Origin: CAZXBB01 sp964638815
GTDB lineage: Bacteria; Planctomycetota; Phycisphaerae; Phycisphaerales; SM1A02
Reading direction: 5' to 3'
Length of the DNA stretch: 17,609 bases
NCBI GenBank assembly: GCA_964638815.1
Contig: CAZXBB010000310.1
Coordinates: 1 to 17,609, forward strand
This document shows positions 1 through 7,316 of the stretch, piece by piece. The notes under the pieces are model-generated. The model did not search any database. It had not been told where the DNA came from and worked only from the letters and a program-made list of their open reading frames with translations. Numbering within the stretch: position 1 is the stretch's first letter; every line of letters begins with the position of its first letter. A program made the translations under genes and the position numbers.

Positions 1-118
1 GCCCACTCCTCCGCCTCCGCCCCCGCCCCCGCCTTCCCCTTCGCCACCCGCCCCCCCACCGCAGCCGCCCCCGGAGCCGCCGCCACCACCACCGGCGCCG
101 CCACCGCCGCCCTTACCG
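1..118 (-). repeat. Gly-codon low-complexity tract encoding a poly-glycine tail
   Basis: Nearly every codon on the minus strand is GGN, giving runs of five to nine glycines broken by single S, A, V, C or E-G-E-G residues. It lies in frame with the exported protein and continues past the left edge, so its full length cannot be seen. Confidence 0.8.
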
Positions 119-960
119 GAGCCGCCGGTGCTGAAGGGCGACGCTCCGCCGCCCGGCCATTCCGCGCCGCCTTCGGCACGGCTGCCGCCGCGCGAGGGCG
201 CGCCTTCGGTCAGCCAGCCGTCGAAGTCGCTCGCGAGCACCTCGTACCCGAGATCCTGCGCGGCGGTGCCGGCGTCGTCGAACAGCGCGCGCCACATGCC
301 GTTGGTCCGAAAGAAGATCGGACGTCCGCCGGACATTGCGTAGGCCGTCGGCATCGCGCGACGCACCATCGAAGGCTCGCTGCGCTCCCCCGACAGGATG
401 AACGAGCGAAGCGTGACGAAGGCGTCGGCGGCCGCAAGGACCGGACCGTAGCGCTCGTTCGTCTCCGTCGTTGCCGGATCGGCGCCTTCAAAGGGCAGAT
501 CGAGGACGCCGACCTGCATGATGCCCGCCGAGCGCGCAGCCCCCACGACGTCGATCAGCAGCCTGTTCAGCGCGGTCTCGTAGGCCGCGGCCGGCTCGGT
601 CGTTGCGCCGAACCCCGCGCGCTCTTCCTCCGGCAGCCGCGCATAGCGCAGCGGCAGCCCGTTCACCCGCAGCGTGACGAATCGACCGGCGTGGGCCGCA
701 ACCATCTCGCTCACCGAGCGCAGCAGTTCGTGGCGCCGGAGCTCGGCCAGGCGGTGATCCGGCTCGAGGAGGACGCCTCGCACGTCGAGGTCGAGGATGA
801 CGGGATCGCGGACGACCCGCAGCGCCGGGGCTGCCAGACCCTCCGTGACCGCCAGCCCGGTCACCAGCACCAACGAGACGAGCCACGACGGCGGTCGGGT
901 CCGATCACGGGCATCGGCGGGTCGGGAACGAGCGAGGATGCGTCCGGCGGCGTGCAGCAT
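1..960 (-). CDS. Exported protein of unknown function, Gly-rich C-terminus, 3' end off the window
   Basis: The frame is open from the start codon to the left edge (320 codons visible, no stop reached). I do not recognise the family. The first 20 or so residues are basic, followed by a hydrophobic stretch (WLVSLVLVTGLAV, about residues 26-38) and an Ala-Ala-Pro site, which fits a signal peptide with a long n-region or an N-terminal anchor. Residues about 50-270 look like a folded mixed domain with segments such as DPVILDLDVRGVLLEPDHR, ALNRLLIDVVGAARSAGI and NERYGPVLAAADAFVTLRS. From about residue 275 the protein becomes a glycine tract with occasional S, K, A, E, C. The ATG at 960 is preferred because GGAGGG (968-973) lies 7 nt upstream; an in-frame ATG at 975 would overlap that site. 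Real coding is supported by sensible codon use in this frame, whereas the other frames are Arg-rich shadows. The function is unknown. Confidence 0.75.
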   Translation of the reverse strand, partial: MLHAAGRILARSRPADARDRTRPPSWLVSLVLVTGLAVTEGLAAPALRVVRDPVILDLDVRGVLLEPDHRLAELRRHELLRSVSEMVAAHAGRFVTLRVNGLPLRYARLPEEERAGFGATTEPAAAYETALNRLLIDVVGAARSAGIMQVGVLDLPFEGADPATTETNERYGPVLAAADAFVTLRSFILSGERSEPSMVRRAMPTAYAMSGGRPIFFRTNGMWRALFDDAGTAAQDLGYEVLASDFDGWLTEGAPSRGGSRAEGGAEWPGGGASPFSTGGSGKGGGGGAGGGGGGSGGGCGGGAGGEGEGGGGGGGGGVG

Positions 961-967
961 GTGGCTG

Positions 968-973
968 CCCTCC
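968..973 (-). promoter_or_regulatory. Ribosome binding site fixing the start at 960
   Basis: GGAGGG on the minus strand is followed by 7 nt and then the ATG at 960. It overlaps the alternative in-frame ATG at 975 and so argues for the shorter form. Confidence 0.65.
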
Positions 974-1008
974 ATACTAGCTGACGAGCTGATCCAGCCT
1001 ATCGGTCA

Positions 1009-1037
1009 ATTGTCGGAATCGATACGCCGGGCGACAA
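1009..1037 (-). promoter_or_regulatory. Possible sigma70-type promoter for the exported protein
   Basis: On the minus strand TTGTCG (1037-1032) and GACAAT (1014-1009) are separated by exactly 17 bp, each matching four of six consensus bases. It lies about 50 bp upstream of the ATG at 960. The area is AT-richer than its surroundings. This is a motif-only call in DNA where chance matches occur. Confidence 0.3.
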
Positions 1038-1152
1038 AGGCAAGATGGCGAATGCGGGATGACTGGCGAATCCGCCCGTGCCGCGACCGTCGCAGCTTCG
1101 CTGACCGGCGCAGACCGACGCGCCGCGGCACGTCCGCCCGCTCCAGAACACT

Positions 1153-1383
1153 CGTTCGAGCCTCGACGAATCGAGAGGAAATGCCATCGCCTCGCCGGAA
1201 CGCTCACGCGATCGGCTTGCCGCGCGGGTTGCGCGGCGCACACCTTCGTTGACTCGGACGTCGGCCTCGCGTCCCGCACGGGTCGTCGTTTCGACAGTCG
1301 TCGTTTCGACCACCCACCCGACCCGCTTCTGGCACGCGATTGGATCGCCCGCTGGACGACCCGGTTCATGCATCATGCCGGCT
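1153..1383 (-). repeat. Intergenic mosaic repeat, copy A
   Basis: Member of a three-copy family in this window. Read on the minus strand it starts with the head GCATGATGCATGAA (1378-1365), then a segment CGTCC-GCGG-CGATCC like the left head of copy B, then a GAAGCGGGTCGGGTGGGTGG segment like the head of copy C. Two tandem 15-bp units (GTCGAAACGACGAC core, 1281-1310) follow, then the body and a tail hairpin CTCGA-TTCG-TCGAG (1175-1162). It is about 92% identical to copy C over the shared ~155 bp. It fills most of the 434-bp gap between the end of the Wzy-type gene (1395) and the exported-protein start (960). I see no gene in that gap. Confidence 0.85.
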
Positions 1384-1394
1384 GGCCCGCGGAC

Positions 1395-2819
1395 TCATCG
1401 CGCGATCGCGTAGCCGCCATCGTCGTAGTCGCTGGAGCCGTAGTCGCCGTACGGGTCGTCTCCGGCGGACGCGGGGTCGTCCTCCCCGGGGAACCCGCCA
1501 TCCGGATCCTGCTCCCACTCGAGGATCGCGCGCTCGTTGTAGAGGCGACGCTCGTGGGCGGCGATCCGCGCGAGCACGAGCCACCACATCAGCGAAGTGG
1601 GGCCCGAGACCGTGATGCTGCCCTGCTTGAGCGAGATGATGAGGCTGAACGCCACGAGGCCGGCGAGCGCCGCCACCGACCCGCGTTTGACCGGATCGTT
1701 GCCGTAGACGCGCCACAGCCAGACGGCGGCGCGGGCCACCACGAGACCCGCCACGATGAGCAGGGAGGCCCCGATGAGACCCAGTTCGCACAGCACCTCG
1801 ATCGGCTGGTTGTGCACGTAGCCGAGCGACGATCCGGTGACGGCCGGGAACGCATTCGTTCCGAGACCGAACAGCCACTTGCCCGGCTCGCTCGCGTACG
1901 CCGCCATCAGGTCGGCTACGTTGTCGAGCCGCCCACCCGTGACGTCGATCGCCGAATAGATGTCCCAGCGGTCCCGGTTCCAGTCGCCGACGAACAGGTT
2001 GAAGACGACGTAGAGCGACAGGAAGAGGAAGGCGTAGCCGAACGCGGACAGGAAGAACTGCCCGACGCTCGCCACCCGCCGCGCGAGGGGGTAGAAGGCC
2101 ACGCCGACAACCACGGCGGCGAGGACCTGTCCGCGCGAGCCGCTCTGGATGGCCAGCCCGAGGCCGAGCGCAAAGGCGCTCAGCCGCAGGAACATGTGAA
2201 ACGGACGCGGCTTCTCGAACTGGACCAGGATCGCGAGCACGGCCATCAGCCCGCCCAGCGTCGCGAGGGCGAGCGGATTCGACGACGCCTCACCGGCGTA
2301 AAGGCCGATGTCCACGGTCAGACGCCCGCCCTCGAACACGGTGGCCGGGTTCAGCATCACAAGCGCGGCAATGATGCTGCCGACGAGCATCACGCCGACC
2401 GCGAGCCGGTGGAAGTCCGCCACGTCGTCGATGAGCAACTGGGTCGCGAACAGCAGCAGCACCACGTAGGGAATGCCGAAGATGAGCAGGTCGAGCCCGC
2501 GCTCGGACGGCGACCAGAGCAGGCCGACCCAGGTGAACAGGTAGAGCCCGATGGCGGCGATCGTGGCCAGGTTGAACACGCCCGAGAACAGACGCTCGCC
2601 GCGCACGACGCGTGTGCCGATCGCGAAGAGCGCGAGGAAGCCCACCGAGGCGTTGACGATCTTGCCGTTGGTGGCGAGGAACGGGAAGTAGCCCTGGAGC
2701 GCCTGCTCGAGCGGGAACATCACGAGGATGATCACGACCGCCCAGTGCGGGCGCATGATGACGTAGCCGAGGCCAATGACGACGGCGAGGCCGGCCAGGA
2801 TCGAGAGGAACTGGGTCAT
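1395..2819 (-). CDS. O-antigen ligase / Wzy-type polymerase family membrane protein
   Basis: Predicted 474-aa multi-pass inner-membrane protein. Hydrophobic segments run through residues 1-130 (for example MTQFLSILAGLAVVIGLGYV), 140-160, 185-200, 210-270 and 345-365. The family signature is visible as a GSRG motif (227-230) at the end of a membrane helix, followed by a large periplasmic loop and then HNQPIEVLCELGLIG (336-350), the usual 'HN...E...E.GL.G' stretch of the Wzy_C/RfaL family. Such proteins polymerise or ligate lipid-linked glycans on the periplasmic face; sequence cannot tell polymerase from ligase. The C-terminus (about 420-474) is acidic, Asp/Gly/Tyr-rich and probably cytosolic or disordered. 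The ATG at 2819 is chosen because upstream codons read as Arg/Pro-rich noise; no good ribosome binding site is visible. The neighbours are glycosyltransferases and a flippase, which fits a polysaccharide locus. Confidence 0.88.
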   Translation of the reverse strand: MTQFLSILAGLAVVIGLGYVIMRPHWAVVIILVMFPLEQALQGYFPFLATNGKIVNASVGFLALFAIGTRVVRGERLFSGVFNLATIAAIGLYLFTWVGLLWSPSERGLDLLIFGIPYVVLLLFATQLLIDDVADFHRLAVGVMLVGSIIAALVMLNPATVFEGGRLTVDIGLYAGEASSNPLALATLGGLMAVLAILVQFEKPRPFHMFLRLSAFALGLGLAIQSGSRGQVLAAVVVGVAFYPLARRVASVGQFFLSAFGYAFLFLSLYVVFNLFVGDWNRDRWDIYSAIDVTGGRLDNVADLMAAYASEPGKWLFGLGTNAFPAVTGSSLGYVHNQPIEVLCELGLIGASLLIVAGLVVARAAVWLWRVYGNDPVKRGSVAALAGLVAFSLIISLKQGSITVSGPTSLMWWLVLARIAAHERRLYNERAILEWEQDPDGGFPGEDDPASAGDDPYGDYGSSDYDDGGYAIAR

Positions 2820-2976
2820 CGGGCGTCGGGGGTCCTCGCGGCAGCGGGACGACCCGCCGGGCACTGCGATCCTACGTCGGGCCCCGGATCCGAGTTCCAC
2901 GGGATCGGGACCCCCCGGCGATATCGGTCATCCGGTCCCGCGAGTTCGCCCGGGGACGAGCCCGGCGCGCGCCTTC

Positions 2977-2998
2977 TTTCGCGCGACTTTCGCGCGAC
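2977..2998. repeat. Tandem 11-bp repeat in the divergent promoter region
   Basis: TTTCGCGCGAC occurs twice back to back (2977-2987 and 2988-2998). One-turn spacing of an identical 11-mer between two divergent starts could be a protein-binding site, but nothing else supports that. Confidence 0.5.
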
Positions 2999-3018
2999 GG
3001 TCCGATCCGCGGCGTCGA

Positions 3019-3116
3019 GCAGCCCGTTGAAGAACTGGGGCGTCATCGAGTTTGGCGACGCCGTCCACGGCGGAAATGCCATGCTCAGGCGGCGTTGCAG
3101 TTCTTCAACGGGCCGC
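3019..3116. repeat. Inverted-repeat element of about 98 bp (MITE-like or large hairpin)
   Basis: The arm GCCCGTTGAAGAACTG (3022-3037) is exactly reverse-complemented at 3098-3113; with flanks it extends to 18 of 19 matches (3019-3037 against 3098-3116). The 60-bp interior holds no convincing ORF. The arms are AT-richer than the surroundings, unlike ordinary local sequence. Long perfect arms of this kind suggest a non-autonomous mobile element or transposon-end pair. No transposase is nearby and no clear target duplication was found. Confidence 0.65.
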
Positions 3117-3167
3117 TGGCCCTATGCTGTGGCCCGGTCCGGTCATCGGGCCGATCCTCCCCCTGTC

Positions 3168-4325
3168 ATGCGGATCCTGCACGTCGTTCCCTCGGTCCAT
3201 CCGTCCTGGGGTGGCCCCCCGGTCGTCGCCCACCACCTCGCCGCCGCGCAGGTCGGTCTCGGTCACCAGGTCGGGCTCGTGTCGTTCGAGCCGGCGTCGG
3301 AGCGGGACTGGCTGGACGGGCTCGCGAAGACGATCCCGCATGCGGACGGCATCGACCTCACGCTGCTCCCCGCGCGGCTGGCCGGAGCCTTCTCGCGCGG
3401 CGCTCGCCGCCGGCTGCGCGCCATGGTGCCGCACCAGGACCTCGTTCACATCCACTCCGTCTGGAGCCCCGTGTCGTACGAGGCCGCGGCCGCCTCGCGC
3501 GCGGCCGGAACCAGCTACGTCGTCTGCCCGCACGGCAACCTCACGCCGTGGTCGCTGCGTCAGCGCAAGCTGAAGAAACGGATCGCCCTTGCCATCCGCT
3601 ATCGGCGCATGCTTGAGCACGCCGCGTTCTACCACGTGCTGAACGCCGACGAGGAGCGCGGCATGGCGCCCCTGGGCCTGACGCGTCCGAGCGTGGTGAT
3701 CCCCAACGGGATCTTCCTCGAGGAGATCGAGCCGCTCCCGTCCCCCGGAGCGTTCCGGCGCTCGCACCCCGAGATCGGCGACGCGCCGTTCGTCGTCTTC
3801 CTCAGTCGCCTGCACCACGGAAAGGGGCTCGAACACCTCGCGGCGGGCTTCGCGATGCTCCCGCCCGAGCCGGAGACCCGGCTGGTCGTGATCGGCCCGG
3901 ACGCGGGCGCACGCGACGCGTTTCTCCGGCAGGTCGCGGATCTCGGCATCGCCCCGCGCGTGCACGTGGTCGGCCCGGTCTACGGCGCCGAGAAGTTCGG
4001 CGCGCTCGTCGACGCCGCCTGCTTCTGCCTGCCGAGCGCGCACGAGGGCTTCAGCATCGCGATCATCGAAGCGCTCGCATGCGGACTCCCGGTCGTGATC
4101 AGCGACGAGTGCCACTTCCCCGAGGTCGAGGAGGTCGGCGCGGGCGAGGTCGTGGCCCGGGACGGCGCCGCCGTCGGCGCGGCGCTGACGCGCGTCATGG
4201 GCGACGCGGAGCGGCGCAGGCGCATGGGCGCGAACGCCCGCGAGCTTGTGCGAACGCGCTTCACCTGGCCGACGATCGCGGAACGGTCGGTCCGGGCGTA
4301 CGAAGACGCGCTCGCGGCGGGGTAG
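3168..4325 (+). CDS. Glycosyltransferase family 4 (GT-B fold)
   Basis: 385-aa retaining-type GT4 enzyme, expected to add a sugar from a nucleotide donor to a lipid-linked glycan at the cytosolic membrane face. The N-terminal acceptor domain begins MRILHVVPSVHPSWGGPP, the standard first strand plus glycine loop. VHIHSVW (93-99) and CPHGNLTPW (120-128) follow, then IPNG (178-181) at the linker. The C-terminal donor domain has FLSRLHHGKGL (211-221), VIGPD (241-245), and the EX7E pair E293-GFSIAII-E301 in EGFSIAIIEALACGLPVV. Length is typical. The ATG at 3168 begins exactly at the conserved first strand; no ribosome binding site is evident (the upstream bases are C-rich). It is transcribed away from the Wzy-type gene and is convergent with the second SGNH gene. 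It is clearly paralogous to the minus-strand GT at 8494-9633. Donor and acceptor sugars cannot be inferred. Confidence 0.92.
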   Translation: MRILHVVPSVHPSWGGPPVVAHHLAAAQVGLGHQVGLVSFEPASERDWLDGLAKTIPHADGIDLTLLPARLAGAFSRGARRRLRAMVPHQDLVHIHSVWSPVSYEAAAASRAAGTSYVVCPHGNLTPWSLRQRKLKKRIALAIRYRRMLEHAAFYHVLNADEERGMAPLGLTRPSVVIPNGIFLEEIEPLPSPGAFRRSHPEIGDAPFVVFLSRLHHGKGLEHLAAGFAMLPPEPETRLVVIGPDAGARDAFLRQVADLGIAPRVHVVGPVYGAEKFGALVDAACFCLPSAHEGFSIAIIEALACGLPVVISDECHFPEVEEVGAGEVVARDGAAVGAALTRVMGDAERRRRMGANARELVRTRFTWPTIAERSVRAYEDALAAG

Positions 4326-4341
4326 GGACGTGGTCGCCGGC

Positions 4342-4490
4342 GCGTGTGCGCGACCGCGGGCGCGGGCGCGGGCGCGGGCGCGTGCGCGTGCGCGTGCGCG
4401 TGCGCGTGCGCGTGCGCGACCGCGTCCGTGTGCGCGACCGCGACCGCGACCGCGTGCGCGTGCGCGTCCGCGTCCGCGACCGCGTCCGGC
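4342..4490. repeat. Degenerate hexanucleotide repeat tract between convergent genes
   Basis: Almost the whole 169-bp gap between two convergent stop codons is built from 6-bp units of the form GCGNNC: GCGGGC blocks, then six perfect GCGTGC copies (4380-4415), then GCGACC, GCGTGC and GCGTCC blocks. Bases 4378-4418 alternate purine-pyrimidine without interruption. On the minus strand one frame would read as X-Ala dipeptides (DA, HA, VA, PA), but it is not in frame with the adjacent gene, which stops at 4495. No clean terminator hairpin is seen. Confidence 0.85.
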
Positions 4491-4494
4491 GGCC

Positions 4495-5670
4495 TCAGTC
4501 GTTGGACCCGACCGGTGGCGGCACGGCCCCGCTCGCGACGAGGTGCTCGTGCACGATCTCCGCCAGCAGCCGGTAGCCCTCCTCGTTGAAGTGGCGCCCG
4601 AGGTCGCCGCCGCCGAAGATCTCGGCCGGATCGCGACCGGTGAGACGCCGCTCGAGCGCGACGCCGGCGTCGAGCCACGCGAGGCCGCGCCGGTCCAGTT
4701 CGGCGGCGAGCGGCGCGTACGACCAGACGCCGCGCGCACGAAAGTCCGCGATGTCCCGGCCGGTCGGGAGCACCAGCACGACCGGCACCCGCCCGCGCGT
4801 CCGCGCCTCCCCCGCAAACTGCGCGAGAATCCCCGCGGTCACCGCCGTGCCGCGGGCGGGATGATCCGGCGCGTAGAACGACGCGTAGTGCGGGCGGCCG
4901 GTCAGCCGGGAGACGATGAGCCGGTGCCCGAACGACCGGATCACGCGCCATGTGAAGGGGAAGGCCGGCCGCGCGGGCCCGAATCGCGAGCCGGGCAGGA
5001 ACGTCTCGTGCTCGAGGAAGTCGCCCGGACGACGCACGCAGGCGCGGTACGACTCCGGCGTCAGCTCCGGCATCGGCACGAGCGTGAGCGCGTCGTCGTC
5101 CCCGGCGACGAACCGGGGCTTGAACGCGAGACCGCCCGACGAGCCCAGCAGATCGCGGTACCGGTTCACGTTGCGCAGCACGTTCTCCGAGAGATGCGCG
5201 AGGACGACGACGCGTGCGGTGTCGTTCTCGTTCAGGCGGAAACGCAGGGCGGCCTGGTCGGACCCGTATCCGCGGACGCCGAAGTTGTTGACGCGACGGC
5301 CCAGACGCTGCGCGAGCACGTTGCCCCACGCGTGCTCGTCGTCGACCTCGCTCCCCCACGTGAACGAGTCGCCGTAGAGCGAGACGATCGCGGGAGACGC
5401 CGCGGGGTCCGGGAAGGCGGGCACCGGTCGCGAGCCCACGGCGTCAGAATCGCGCGCGAGCTCGGAGCGACGCGGCCACCCGAGGACCGGATCGCGGTCC
5501 GCGAGATACGCGGCGTAGTCGCCCTCCACCGGGCGATAGACGACACCTTTCGTCTGGAGATAACGCAGAGCGACGTAGCACACGAGCTCGCTCGCCGCGA
5601 ACAGGAGCACGAGCAGCATGGCCACGTGACGCCGGCGGGCGCGTCCGCTTCGGCTGGGCTTGACGCTCAT
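4495..5670 (-). CDS. Membrane-anchored SGNH-hydrolase-fold protein
   Basis: 391-aa protein with a basic N-terminus and one membrane helix (about residues 17-37, VAMLLVLLFAASELVCYVAL), then a periplasmic domain. SGNH/GDSL-like blocks can be read: block I GDSFTWG (100-106) with the candidate nucleophile Ser, block II-like GVRGYGSDQ (131-139), an Asn in LSEN (160-163) where block III normally sits, and a C-terminal Asp/His pair in DLGRHFNEEGY (D356, H360). The Asp-His spacing is one residue longer than the usual DxxH. Such anchored SGNH proteins in glycan loci are often O-acyl esterases or transferases; that role is inferred. The start has GGAGG 6 nt upstream (5677-5681) and overlaps the flippase stop by ATGA, so it is translationally coupled as the last gene of the operon. 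It ends directly at the hexanucleotide tract. Confidence 0.82.
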   Translation of the reverse strand: MSVKPSRSGRARRRHVAMLLVLLFAASELVCYVALRYLQTKGVVYRPVEGDYAAYLADRDPVLGWPRRSELARDSDAVGSRPVPAFPDPAASPAIVSLYGDSFTWGSEVDDEHAWGNVLAQRLGRRVNNFGVRGYGSDQAALRFRLNENDTARVVVLAHLSENVLRNVNRYRDLLGSSGGLAFKPRFVAGDDDALTLVPMPELTPESYRACVRRPGDFLEHETFLPGSRFGPARPAFPFTWRVIRSFGHRLIVSRLTGRPHYASFYAPDHPARGTAVTAGILAQFAGEARTRGRVPVVLVLPTGRDIADFRARGVWSYAPLAAELDRRGLAWLDAGVALERRLTGRDPAEIFGGGDLGRHFNEEGYRLLAEIVHEHLVASGAVPPPVGSND

Positions 5671-7304
5671 TCGCCCCCTCCCGCTCCGCTCGCCGCCGCG
5701 CGCCGGCCCCGGCGCAGCGCGGTCGCGAGCAGGTGACGCAGCCGCGCGCGCTCCTCCGCGTCGAAGCCGATCGCGTAGACGAGCGGCGCGGCCATGACGC
5801 CGCAGGCCGCGAGGAGGATGACGAGCTGGCGGAGCGTGAGCGTGTCGATCCGCGTCCGCGCGACAATCAGCGGGACGAGGAAGACGGCCGTCGCGATGAG
5901 CGGCCGCGGCACGGACCGGCGCAGCGTCTCGCCGATCGGCAGGTCCGCCCGCCGGGCCGCCGCCCGGGGAATCACGACGATCGCGAAGAGGAAGTTCGCG
6001 ATCACGAACGGCACGGGCGCGACCGCCGGCGTGTCGAAGATCGCCATCAGGAGCGCCGCCCCGGCGACCGTGATCAGCACGCTGTACTTCGCGAACCACG
6101 CGTAGGACCGGATCTCGCCGAGACCGTAGAGCATGCGCTCCATCCCGGCCGTGCTCATGCGGAGCGTCTGGGCCACGATGAGGATCGTGCCCATGACGGC
6201 GGTCATGCCGATCGCGGCCCCGACCGTGACGCCCGCGGCCGCGAGATCCGCGTCTTCCGCGAGCCGCCCGCCCACCCACAGGTGGAGGATCGGCGTCAGG
6301 AAGAGCGCGTACGCGCACGCGACGGGGAGCGTCCCGAGAAGCTGGTACCGGACCCCGCGGATCATGAGGTTGACGATCGCGCGGCGCTGGCCCTTGTCCT
6401 TGAGATGCGTCGAGATGGGGTCGATCCCGCGGAGCAGGCCGCCCGCGATCATGGCCACGTGACCGCCCACCTGGGTCGCGATGCCCCAGACGCCGTTGAA
6501 CGCGAGGCCGAAGAACAGGTTGACGATCACCATGACGAACTGCGGGCTCGCTCCCTGGAGCAGTCGCATCTGGCCGGTGTGCCACACGGTGCCCGCGACC
6601 GCGTCGAAACGGGAACGCGAGAACGCGGCGCGTCGGAACCGCAGATCCGGGATCAGCCGCCGCGCGACTGCGACCTCGAGGACGTTCTGACCCACCAGGA
6701 ACAGCAGCCGCACCCACGCGTAGCCGGCGAGCTTGCCGGCCAGATCGCGTTCCGGCCAGAGCACGCCGAAGGCCACGACCGCCGCGGCGACCGCGACCGC
6801 GCGGTCGAGCGTCATGAGCGCGTTGTCGAGCCCGGTGCGCTGGGACGCGAAGATCGATTGCGTGTAGGGCGACAGCAGCATTCGAACACTGATCGCGGCC
6901 CCTTCCGCGAGAAACAGGAGCGCCAGCACGCCGGGCAGTCGCGGGTGCTCCGCCGGCGTGTTGAACACGCCCAGCCACGCGCACGCCGCGACCGCGCAGA
7001 AGAAGGCGATCAGACCGAGCGCGACGAGCCCGCAGAACGCGAGCGCCGAGGCGAGGACTCCCTGGATCTCGCTCCGCTGCCCCGTCCCGATCGCCGCCGA
7101 CAGCTCACGGATCACGCTCGCGCGGATCGCGGCGTCGATCGCCGACATGCCGAACATGCCGAGCGTCAGCGAGACCATCCCGAAGCCGATCAGGCCGACC
7201 TCGTCGACCATGTACCAGGTCAGGAAGATGCCGAGGAGAAACGTCGTCCCGAGCCGCAGGAAGCTCGTGACCGCGTTCAGGACCAGGCGGGTCGAGAGAC
7301 GCAC
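5667..7304 (-). CDS. Wzx-like polysaccharide flippase (MATE/MOP superfamily)
   Basis: 545-aa integral membrane protein. Its N-terminus (RLVLNAVTSFLRLGTTFLLG, then FLTWYMVDEVGLIGFGMVSL) matches the usual first two helices of oligosaccharide flippases, and about 12-14 hydrophobic helices are spread along the length, for example FGVLWPERDLAGKL..., QFVMVIVNLFFGLAFNGVWG, IGMTAVMGTILIVAQTLRMS and LIATAVFLVPLIVA. The expected role is to move the lipid-linked glycan unit across the inner membrane. The last ~45 residues are basic and cytosolic-like. The start is GTG at 7304, 12 bp after the stop of the upstream SGNH gene, with only a weak ribosome binding site; the stop overlaps the next start by four bases. 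Placement between two SGNH proteins and near a Wzy-type protein supports a Wzx role, though other MOP exporters cannot be excluded. Confidence 0.85.
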   Translation of the reverse strand: MRLSTRLVLNAVTSFLRLGTTFLLGIFLTWYMVDEVGLIGFGMVSLTLGMFGMSAIDAAIRASVIRELSAAIGTGQRSEIQGVLASALAFCGLVALGLIAFFCAVAACAWLGVFNTPAEHPRLPGVLALLFLAEGAAISVRMLLSPYTQSIFASQRTGLDNALMTLDRAVAVAAAVVAFGVLWPERDLAGKLAGYAWVRLLFLVGQNVLEVAVARRLIPDLRFRRAAFSRSRFDAVAGTVWHTGQMRLLQGASPQFVMVIVNLFFGLAFNGVWGIATQVGGHVAMIAGGLLRGIDPISTHLKDKGQRRAIVNLMIRGVRYQLLGTLPVACAYALFLTPILHLWVGGRLAEDADLAAAGVTVGAAIGMTAVMGTILIVAQTLRMSTAGMERMLYGLGEIRSYAWFAKYSVLITVAGAALLMAIFDTPAVAPVPFVIANFLFAIVVIPRAAARRADLPIGETLRRSVPRPLIATAVFLVPLIVARTRIDTLTLRQLVILLAACGVMAAPLVYAIGFDAEERARLRHLLATALRRGRRAAASGAGGGE

Positions 7305-7316
7305 GGCGCCGCCGGA

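Larger units (their letters stand above)
2820..3167. other. 348-bp divergent intergenic region
   Basis: Lies between the divergent starts of the Wzy-type gene (2819) and a glycosyltransferase (3168), so it must hold both promoters. No strong -35/-10 pair is visible; TATGCT at 3124-3129 is a weak -10 candidate for the plus gene. It contains a tandem 11-bp repeat and an inverted-repeat element, listed separately. No gene is seen. Confidence 0.6.

Noticed and set aside
999..1376. Small ORF beginning Met-Met-His-Glu inside repeat copy A (and equivalents in B and C) as a normal gene
   Set aside because: No conserved stop or ribosome binding site; in copy B the equivalent frame stops after about 20 codons. 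Kept only as a finding on substitution pattern.
2820..2900. Upstream start at 2900 for the Wzy-type protein
   Set aside because: Would add 27 Arg/Pro/Gly-rich residues before a clean membrane-helix start at 2819.
1059..3167. In-frame extension of the glycosyltransferase upstream of 3168 (a very long plus-strand frame from 1059)
   Set aside because: The upstream part is antisense to the Wzy-type gene and reads as Arg/Glu/His-rich noise (a high-GC shadow frame); conserved GT sequence begins exactly at 3168.
4342..4490. CRISPR-like array
   Set aside because: Contiguous 6-bp units with no spacers; it is a simple-sequence repeat.
3105..4817. 570-codon minus-strand open frame with RGRGRAR repeats
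   Set aside because: Antisense to the GT at 3168-4325, and the repeats merely translate the hexamer tract.
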